Shown here in pieces: positions 1 through 5,002 of a stretch of 5,002 nucleotides of DNA (position 1 is the first letter of the stretch; every line of letters starts with the position of its first letter). Made by a program: the position numbers and the translations under genes. Below the pieces are notes generated by a model. The model saw only the letters and a list, made by a program, of their open reading frames with translations, was not told the DNA's origin and made no database searches. The DNA is from Gammaproteobacteria bacterium (lineage in GTDB: Bacteria > Pseudomonadota > Gammaproteobacteria > Xanthomonadales > Xanthomonadaceae): assembly GCA_024642445.1 (NCBI GenBank), contig JAHEBG010000114.1:1-5002 (forward strand), read 5' to 3'.

Positions 1-50
1 TCCAGTTCTCGGATTCGCTCCGGCTCGGGTAGGCGAATATAGAATTTCAT
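1..50 (-). CDS. Start of an unrecognised protein (partial, 16 codons)
   Basis: The reading frame opens with ATG at 50-48 and runs off the left edge of the window, encoding MKFYIRLPEPERIREL plus two bases of the next codon. An AGGAG Shine-Dalgarno sequence sits 5 nt upstream, which is the main reason to call a real start. The visible residues look soluble and charged, with no signal peptide or membrane segment. I do not recognise the family from so few residues. The gene follows the amidohydrolase operon in the same direction but is separated from it by an intrinsic terminator, so it is probably a distinct transcription unit. Its codons include CTA and two CGA, rarer than those typical of the genes to the right, but the sample is too small to weigh. 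Confidence 0.7.
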   Translation of the reverse strand, partial: MKFYIRLPEPERIREL

Positions 51-55
51 CGTCG

Positions 56-60
56 CTCCT
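56..60 (-). promoter_or_regulatory. Shine-Dalgarno site of the partial gene at 50-1
   Basis: Read on the minus strand the sequence is AGGAG followed by CGACG and ATG. The 5-nt spacing is normal. This site fixes the start of a gene that otherwise shows only 16 codons. Confidence 0.75.
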
Positions 61-64
61 GACT

Positions 65-89
65 AAAAAGGCGCCGGAATCGGCGCCTT
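65..89 (-). terminator. Rho-independent terminator of the amidohydrolase operon
   Basis: On the minus strand a perfect 9-bp stem, AAGGCGCCG pairing with CGGCGCCTT, encloses a 4-nt ATTC loop and runs directly into five T residues (69-65). It lies 22 nt after the TGA stop of the propeller-amidohydrolase gene. The plus strand has no T-run after the stem, so termination is expected for minus-strand transcription only. The hairpin also lies just upstream of the next gene's Shine-Dalgarno site at 60-56. Confidence 0.9.
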
Positions 90-91
90 CC

Positions 92-100
92 AGTGTAGCA
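92..100 (-). promoter_or_regulatory. Candidate extended -10 promoter element for the gene at 50-1
   Basis: The minus strand reads TGCTACACT, which fits the extended -10 pattern TGnTATAAT with four of six matches in the hexamer (TACACT). I see no good -35 box at 16-18 nt spacing. A start site about 7 nt downstream, near position 85, would fall inside the 5' arm of the terminator hairpin. The resulting RNA would carry only part of that arm and could not fold the full terminator. This is a weak motif call resting on position and logic rather than a strong consensus. Confidence 0.25.
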
Positions 101-111
101 AAGCCCTGAGC

Positions 112-3100
112 TCAATCGCCTTGCGCTTCCATGGTCGGGCCGTATTCCTGGCCAACGCTGACGCCGCTTTGTTGGTTGAAGTAGAAGGTTGGTGCCGGAC
201 GTTGTTTGCCGCCAATCTCCGCCATGGTGCTGGCATCGAACAGCCTGCCGTTGACCATGACATACGCGGTATCGATGGTACTTTCGATTTTTTCCAGCGG
301 ATTGCTGTTGACCACGACCAGATCCGCGCGCTTGCCGGGCTCCAAGGATCCGATATCGGTACTCAAACCCAGATAGTCGGCACCGTCGATGGTGGCCGCA
401 CGCAACGCCTGCCAGGGCGTGAAGCCGCCCTGAACCAAAGACCAGATCTCCCAGTTCGGTGACAGCCCTTGCATCTGGCCATGCCCGCCCACTTGAATTT
501 TGATACCGGCATCGCGTAAGCGCTTGGTCTGCTTGGCCACTTCAATGTGGTAGTAATCCCATTCCGGTGCGGTGTCACGTCGGATGGAGCGGGCATCCAG
601 CGCATCACGCGGGTAGAATTTCAGGAAGCGCGCATTTTCCCAGATGTTCATTTTGTCGTACCACCAATACTCGGCATTAAGCCCGCCGTAATTGACTACC
701 AGCGTAGGGGTATTGCGCACGTCTGTGGCTTTCCAGGTGTCCACTACGTCCTTGTACAACGGTGCCACCGGTATGTTGTGTTCAATGCCGGTCACGCCGT
801 CGAGCATCATGGTCATGTTGTGATTGAAGGTGGAGCCGCCTTCTTCCACCACCAACAGGCCTTGTTCGCGTGCCGCCTGATTGATCTGCTGGCGCTGATC
901 ACGTCGCGGTTGATTGTAGCTCTTGACGCTGAATGCACCGAGCGCCTTCATTCGTGCCATGGTGTTGCGGGCATCTTCCAGCGAGTTGATTACGGCTTTG
1001 AAGTCGCCGTCGGCGCCATAAAGAATGGTGCCGGTAGACATCACGCGCGGACCGACCAAAATACCTGCTTTCTGCATTTCGGACTGGTTGAAGACCGTCT
1101 CCGAGGTGGCGGACGGGTCGTGCATGGTGGTGATGCCGAAGGCCAGATTGGCATAATAAGCCCAGTTGTTCTGTGGCAACACGCCGGTTTCGAAATGCGC
1201 GGCATGGGCATGGGCATCTACAATTCCAGGGAAGATTGTCTTTCCGGTGGCATCGATGACCCGGGCGCCTGCCGGTATCTGCACCTGCGTCCCTACGGCA
1301 GCAATCTGGCCGTTCTGTACCAGCACCGTACCATTTTCAATGACCTCTTGCTGGCTCTCGGCATTTTTCATGGTAATGATGCGTGCGCCGGTAAAGGCCA
1401 CGCTATCGGTGCTGCGGTCGGTAGGCAGGGTAAAGGCCATGGAGGTGCTGCGGTTGCTGGCGCCGGCATTGATGCTGCGGGAATAATACTGATTGCCCAG
1501 CATCCAATGCACGGTATTGGCATCCGACCAGTGCAGATACGGGCCGGCACTCTCGGTTAGGCGCGTCACCGGCACTGCTGTTGTGTCTTTGCTCAGTTCA
1601 ATGCTGCCGCCGGTCATCGGCAACGGTGCCACGAAGGCATTGAACAATTCGGTGAACGCCACGTGTTTTCCGTCAGGACTCAATTGCACCGAATCGGCAT
1701 ATTTCAGGCTAAGCAGTTCGCGCGGATTCTCGCCGTGCAGGCCGATGCGATTGACTTTCTTCGACAGGCCGCCGCCACTCATGTACAGCAGCGCTTTCGA
1801 ATCGTGGGTAAATTGCGGCTCGCCGCCATCCGCGACTTTTACCGGCGCCCAACGCGCGCTAGGTGTGATGTAAATACCGCTGTTGCCGGTATTCAGACTT
1901 CCGGTCATGGCGCCGCCCTGACCTTTGATGAATACCATCTGCTGGCCATCGGGCGAATATTTCGGCTGATAATAAAAGCCAGGCTCAGTGGTCAAGCGAC
2001 GGCTGCTGCCATTGCTCAGATCCACTTCGCGGATGCTGCCCTGTGCTTGATCACTCCATGTGGTGTACAGCAGCTTCTTGCCGTCCCGGCTGAAGCTGGG
2101 TTGGTACTCGAACACGCCGGACTCATTGGTCAGCCGTGTGATGGCCCCGTTCGGCAAGGATTTTTTCCAGAGGTTGCCCACGGCATGAAAAATGACCGTG
2201 TTGCCGTCGGGGGATGTCGCGACATCGCGCAGCATTTTCGGGGTGAACGTATCGCCTTCCAGGCGTTGCGTTATCCGGATCGGCGCGGTTAGCTTCTGCT
2301 CCACCTGTGCCGTGAACGGTACCGCGCTGTGCGCACCGTTTTGCATGTCCACGCGCCACAGTTTGCCCTGTGCCCAGATTACTACCGCACGCGAATCCGG
2401 TGTCCAGTTGTAGTTGGCATATGGGCCGAAAATAGCCCATGCCTCCTGCATGTCGTGTGAGAGTCCGTCCCACAACGGCGTTACCTTGCCCGAGGTTAGA
2501 TCCAGCACATGCAGAACGGTCTTGTCGCGCACGCGTTTAATGAAAGCCAGACGTTTGCCATCGGGTGAAGGTTGCGGCCGGATGGCGCCGCCCGGGGTGT
2601 TGATTAAGGTTTCGGTTTCACCGGTTTCGCGGTCAAGCCGTTTGATGGCGTAGATCACACTGTGCACGTTTTTGTTGTACTCGAAAACATTGCCACGGCT
2701 GACGTCTTCCGAATAATAGACATAGCGGCCATCGGCACTGGCCGCCGGCTCGCCCAGATCCATCTGATCGTTTTTGCGCTTGGTCAGCTGCAACCCTTCG
2801 CCGCCGTTTTTATGGGTCATCCATAATTCACCGGCACCCAATGAACGCCCTGAGGTGAAGTGTTTGCGGCCGATCAGGTATTCCCCATCCGGTGTCCATA
2901 CCGGGTTGTTGAATAGGCGGAAACTTTCTTTGGTCACCTGCTTGGCATTGCTGCCATCCGTTGCCATGCGCCAAAGGTTATTGCCACCGGCACGATCGGA
3001 GGTGAAAGCGATTTCCTTTCCGTCGGGCGAGAACCGGGGCTGCACATCCCATGCCGGGCCACTGCTGATGCGTTGGGCATTGCCGCCTTCAATTGGAAGA

Positions 3101-3315
3101 AGATAGATATCTCCCATCATCGAAAAAACGATTCGACGTCCGTCCGGACTGACATCCAAGTCCAGCCATGTGCCTTCGTCGGTGCTGAAGCGTACGGTTT
3201 TGGTTTTTCCGTGGTCAGCACTGATATCCCATGCCGGTTTGTCGGCTGCCGATGCGGTGAGGGCAGCACCCAGCAACAGTGCGCCGATTGTGCGTGAAAG
3301 CGGATTGCGTGTCAT
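112..3315 (-). CDS. Exported PD40/TolB-propeller amidohydrolase fusion protein
   Basis: This is a 1067-aa metal-dependent hydrolase fused to a propeller. A Sec signal peptide covers residues 1-23 (hydrophobic GALLLGAALTA, then ASA before ADK), so it should act in the periplasm. Twelve repeats of the (S/T)PDG type begin near residues 56, 96, 141, 193, 250, 305, 368, 409, 454, 503, 546 and 597, which suggests two six-bladed propellers joined near 325-365. The amidohydrolase domain spans about 640-1035: N-terminal beta-sandwich, HxH at H702/H704 (DAHAH), probable carboxylated lysine K798 (SVKSY), candidate metal histidines H832 and H846, and a C-terminal GSLEPGKRADLVV strand. Where most relatives carry the strand-8 Asp it has GGHGQ (H945). 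ATG at 3315 is chosen because it precedes the signal peptide and has TAAGGA 6 nt upstream. It is the last gene of the operon. Fold and export are well supported; the substrate is unknown, and peptide-like amides are a guess. Confidence 0.93.
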   Translation of the reverse strand: MTRNPLSRTIGALLLGAALTASAADKPAWDISADHGKTKTVRFSTDEGTWLDLDVSPDGRRIVFSMMGDIYLLPIEGGNAQRISSGPAWDVQPRFSPDGKEIAFTSDRAGGNNLWRMATDGSNAKQVTKESFRLFNNPVWTPDGEYLIGRKHFTSGRSLGAGELWMTHKNGGEGLQLTKRKNDQMDLGEPAASADGRYVYYSEDVSRGNVFEYNKNVHSVIYAIKRLDRETGETETLINTPGGAIRPQPSPDGKRLAFIKRVRDKTVLHVLDLTSGKVTPLWDGLSHDMQEAWAIFGPYANYNWTPDSRAVVIWAQGKLWRVDMQNGAHSAVPFTAQVEQKLTAPIRITQRLEGDTFTPKMLRDVATSPDGNTVIFHAVGNLWKKSLPNGAITRLTNESGVFEYQPSFSRDGKKLLYTTWSDQAQGSIREVDLSNGSSRRLTTEPGFYYQPKYSPDGQQMVFIKGQGGAMTGSLNTGNSGIYITPSARWAPVKVADGGEPQFTHDSKALLYMSGGGLSKKVNRIGLHGENPRELLSLKYADSVQLSPDGKHVAFTELFNAFVAPLPMTGGSIELSKDTTAVPVTRLTESAGPYLHWSDANTVHWMLGNQYYSRSINAGASNRSTSMAFTLPTDRSTDSVAFTGARIITMKNAESQQEVIENGTVLVQNGQIAAVGTQVQIPAGARVIDATGKTIFPGIVDAHAHAAHFETGVLPQNNWAYYANLAFGITTMHDPSATSETVFNQSEMQKAGILVGPRVMSTGTILYGADGDFKAVINSLEDARNTMARMKALGAFSVKSYNQPRRDQRQQINQAAREQGLLVVEEGGSTFNHNMTMMLDGVTGIEHNIPVAPLYKDVVDTWKATDVRNTPTLVVNYGGLNAEYWWYDKMNIWENARFLKFYPRDALDARSIRRDTAPEWDYYHIEVAKQTKRLRDAGIKIQVGGHGQMQGLSPNWEIWSLVQGGFTPWQALRAATIDGADYLGLSTDIGSLEPGKRADLVVVNSNPLEKIESTIDTAYVMVNGRLFDASTMAEIGGKQRPAPTFYFNQQSGVSVGQEYGPTMEAQGD

Positions 3316-3321
3316 TCGAAT

Positions 3322-3327
3322 TCCTTA
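3322..3327 (-). promoter_or_regulatory. Shine-Dalgarno site overlapping the upstream stop codon
   Basis: The minus strand reads TAAGGA, then ATTCGA, then ATG. The TAA is the stop codon of the preceding amidohydrolase-like gene, so a ribosome terminating there sits on the initiation site of the propeller-amidohydrolase gene. This supports translational coupling and fixes the downstream start. Confidence 0.8.
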
Positions 3328-4578
3328 CGGTTGGTAGGCGCGCGGCATGCTGGTTGCGGGCGCCAAATAGCGGTCGCGCAAGCGGGTCTGTCGCGATACC
3401 AGAGGTGTATTTTTTCCGGCCAGCCACATCACTTCGGCGGTCGAGCTAACGTCCAGCGGGTCACCGGTCCAAAGCACCAAATCGGCGGTTTTGCCTACTT
3501 CAATGCTGCCGATTTGAGCGTCGACACCCAAGGCCTTGGCCGGTGCCGAGGTGATTCCGGCCAGTCCGGCTTCCCATGGCAAACCGTTGGCTACGGCATT
3601 TCCGGCAATTTGACGAAGTTTACGGGCATTGTGCGAGGCGTCGTTGCCGTTGATGAAACTGACCGACACGCCGGCGCGTTGCAAGCGGGCGGCATTTTCA
3701 TCGGTGGCGCCCAGTTGTTCAAAGCTGCCGGGCAGGTTATCCATAGCGTCAATGAAGACCGGCACTTTCGCCGTGGCAAGTTCATCGGCCAAGCGCCAGG
3801 CTTCCGCCGCACCCACCAAAGCCACACGGATACCGGTTTTACGGGCCATAATCAGTACCTGCCGGATATCGGCTTCGCGGTTCACATACACAAAGAAGCG
3901 TGAACCGAGCAAAGCGCTGTTCAAGGCGTTGCGCCCAGCAGCGGTCAGCACGCGCTCATCGCCGGGAATCGGGGCTTTGGCTTCGGCAAAGGCCTGTTCC
4001 AGCAACATGAACTGTGCGGCACGGGTGCTGCCGCTCTGGTTCAGTTTGCTGTTGCCCACCACAATATAGGGAATCCTGCGCAGTGGCTCATAGCTGCCGT
4101 CCAGCCGCATCACGCCGCCCTGGCCGGGCAAGAGGGTGCCGTCGGTACCCAAAGCGGTAAAGCTCATGCCACCCACGCGCGCCACTGCCAGAAGGGTTGA
4201 GCGCGGATTGTAGGCGCGGGTGACATCGAACTCCGGACGGAAGCGCTCAATTAAGCCGGAATCGCCGGTTTTCAGTGAAAAGTTGGAGTCCACCGAAGAG
4301 TTTTCCGCGCTGATTTCTTCCAGTCCTATGTCGTTGATGCCGGCAAACAGACCGGGCGTCAACGGCTTGCCTTGGGCCTGAATACTGGCAATGTTGGCCG
4401 GGTTTGCAAGGTTTTTGCCGATCGCAGCGATTTTTCCGTTCTGAATCAGGACGTCGGTATTCTTCAACGTGCCTTGGCTGCCTGCGGTGTGCACGGTGGC
4501 ATTGCGTATCAATACATTTTGAGCCTGGGCAGAAAATGCCATGGCGATCAAGCCGATGAAAACGTAGGTGCGGCTCAT
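3325..4578 (-). CDS. Exported amidohydrolase-like protein lacking HxH (probable pseudoenzyme)
   Basis: This 417-aa protein has a Sec signal peptide (residues 1-19, ending SAQA before QN) and should be periplasmic. Residues 21-75 form the usual amidohydrolase beta-sandwich (VLIQNGKIAAIG). After the expected LTPG turn, where relatives have DAHxH, it reads FAGIND, so the two metal histidines fall on I81 and D83. The strand 5/6 histidines also appear absent (YVNREADI at 231-238; LVGAAEAW at 254-261). A strand-8 Asp is kept in NDASHNARKLRQ (D313), and the C-terminus has the normal GSIEVGKTADLVLW closure. The frame is intact and the regions around the lost ligands look orderly, which suggests a selected non-metal subunit rather than decay. 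Its ATG overlaps the TGA of the upstream amidohydrolase, with AGGAGG 7 nt before it. A partner or scaffold role for that enzyme is inferred. Annotation pipelines would probably call it amidohydrolase or imidazolonepropionase; catalysis by the usual metal mechanism seems unlikely. Confidence 0.9.
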   Translation of the reverse strand: MSRTYVFIGLIAMAFSAQAQNVLIRNATVHTAGSQGTLKNTDVLIQNGKIAAIGKNLANPANIASIQAQGKPLTPGLFAGINDIGLEEISAENSSVDSNFSLKTGDSGLIERFRPEFDVTRAYNPRSTLLAVARVGGMSFTALGTDGTLLPGQGGVMRLDGSYEPLRRIPYIVVGNSKLNQSGSTRAAQFMLLEQAFAEAKAPIPGDERVLTAAGRNALNSALLGSRFFVYVNREADIRQVLIMARKTGIRVALVGAAEAWRLADELATAKVPVFIDAMDNLPGSFEQLGATDENAARLQRAGVSVSFINGNDASHNARKLRQIAGNAVANGLPWEAGLAGITSAPAKALGVDAQIGSIEVGKTADLVLWTGDPLDVSSTAEVMWLAGKNTPLVSRQTRLRDRYLAPATSMPRAYQP

Positions 4579-5002
4579 GGTTGGCCCTCCTGTCCAATGA
4601 TGAAATCTGCTTTGGGTTGCAGTGCCTTGTTGTTGCGGTCGAACATCAGCGCGCCATCGACATAGACCAAATCGGCCTTGGCATAACTGGAAAACGGTGT
4701 GCCGTTCCAGACCACCACATCGGCCATTTTGCCCGGGGTTAAACTGCCGGTCTTATCGTCAATGCGCAGCGCTTTGGCGGCATTGGAGGTCAGCCAACGG
4801 ATGGCGTGCTCCGGTGTGATATTCATATCCACACGCTGGGCTGAGGCCATCACTTTCGCGGCCTCCTGGTTGAGGCGCTGTATGCCTTCCGAGGAATCGG
4901 AATGCACCACGGCGCAGCCGCCGGCGGGGCGGTCGACCAGTGCGATGTTTTCTTCAATGCCGTCAAAGGCCTCCAGTTTGAAGCCCCACCAATCGGCCCA
5001 AA
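4575..5002 (-). CDS. Amidohydrolase, imidazolonepropionase-like, C-terminal part (partial)
   Basis: Only the last 141 residues before the TGA stop are in the window; the frame is open across the right edge, so the start, any signal peptide and the HxH site are not visible. The visible part begins WADWWGFKLEAFDGI and continues to VVHSDSSEGIQRLNQEAAK, where the Asp of HSDS (codon 4898-4896) fits the strand-8 metal/catalytic Asp of amidohydrolases. It ends with the family closure GSLTPGKMADVVVWNG and a final strand containing VYVDGALMFD. These motifs match the HutI-like amidohydrolase group, and in my recollection the wWgFK...HSDS...RLNQEA pattern marks a conserved proteobacterial subgroup with an intact metal site. 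It is the first visible gene of the operon and is translationally coupled to the HxH-less paralogue. The GTG at 4910 is an internal codon, not the start. The specific substrate is unknown. Confidence 0.9.
   Translation of the reverse strand, partial: WADWWGFKLEAFDGIEENIALVDRPAGGCAVVHSDSSEGIQRLNQEAAKVMASAQRVDMNITPEHAIRWLTSNAAKALRIDDKTGSLTPGKMADVVVWNGTPFSSYAKADLVYVDGALMFDRNNKALQPKADFIIGQEGQP
4586..4591 (-). promoter_or_regulatory. Strong Shine-Dalgarno site inside the upstream gene's end
   Basis: The minus strand reads AGGAGG, then a 7-nt spacer GCCAACC, then the ATG at 4578. The site lies within the last codons of the upstream amidohydrolase gene, coding for part of its terminal GQEGQP. A full consensus site together with the ATGA overlap predicts efficient, coupled translation of the HxH-less protein. 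Confidence 0.85.

Noticed and set aside
63..263. A 66-codon minus-strand open frame at the end of the propeller-amidohydrolase gene
   Set aside because: It overlaps the real C-terminus in another frame, runs through the terminator, and shows no start signal of its own.
547..1560. A 337-codon plus-strand open frame opposite the amidohydrolase domain
   Set aside because: It lies wholly antisense to a domain with clear catalytic motifs. Its translation is rich in His, Gly and Ala with no recognisable domain, and it looks like a codon-bias shadow of the real gene.
1663..2292. A 209-codon plus-strand open frame opposite the propeller region
   Set aside because: It is antisense to clear PD40 repeats and has no family signal; the repeats' codon pattern explains the lack of stops.
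3331..3903. A 190-codon plus-strand open frame opposite the HxH-less amidohydrolase gene
   Set aside because: It is antisense to a gene with a signal peptide and strong ribosome binding site, and its translation resembles no family I know.
3325..4578. The HxH-less gene as a decaying pseudogene
   Set aside because: There is no frameshift or internal stop, the signal peptide and consensus ribosome site are intact, and most fold motifs are preserved, which argues for selection.
4575..4910. A short 111-aa protein starting at the GTG codon at 4910
   Set aside because: The same frame stays open to the window edge and the upstream residues (WADWWGFKLEAFDGI) are family-conserved, so the GTG is an internal Val codon of a longer gene.
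4576..5002. The possibility that the right-hand gene is a truncated pseudogene
   Set aside because: The frame is open and motif-rich up to the edge of the window; it is cut by the window boundary, not by a mutation.

Overview
The window reads as part of a moderately GC-rich Gram-negative chromosome. The secreted amidohydrolase set, with Sec-type signal peptides and TolB/PD40 propellers, recalls Gammaproteobacteria of the Xanthomonadales/Lysobacterales type. That placement is an inference from remembered family resemblance; no marker gene is present. Every gene I can support lies on the minus strand, so the window is read from its right end to its left end.

Layout in transcription order. (1) 5002-4575: the C-terminal part of an amidohydrolase of the imidazolonepropionase-like (HutI/COG1228) group; its start lies outside the window. 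(2) 4578-3325: a second, exported amidohydrolase-fold protein of 417 aa, coupled to the first by an ATGA start/stop overlap. It has lost the HxH metal motif and is probably a pseudoenzyme subunit. (3) 3315-112: a 1067-aa exported fusion of twelve PD40/TolB-type repeats (probably two six-bladed propellers) with a C-terminal amidohydrolase domain that keeps HxH. Its Shine-Dalgarno sequence overlaps the stop codon of gene 2. (4) 89-65: a strong intrinsic terminator closing the operon. (5) 50-1: the first 16 codons of an unrecognised gene with its own Shine-Dalgarno sequence, starting only 14 nt after the terminator T-tract.

The three amidohydrolase-fold genes form one tight unit (4-bp overlap, then a 9-bp gap), and the two whose starts are visible carry export signals. 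The likely picture is a periplasmic hydrolase module. Genes 1 and 2 may form a catalytic/non-catalytic pair, and gene 3 would add a propeller-gated hydrolase. The substrate cannot be read from the sequence. Peptide or dipeptide hydrolysis is a reasonable guess, from the tricorn-like propellers and the known dipeptidase members of this amidohydrolase group. No tRNA, rRNA, mobile element, CRISPR array or plus-strand gene is supported, and no stretch over 300 bases lacks a gene.
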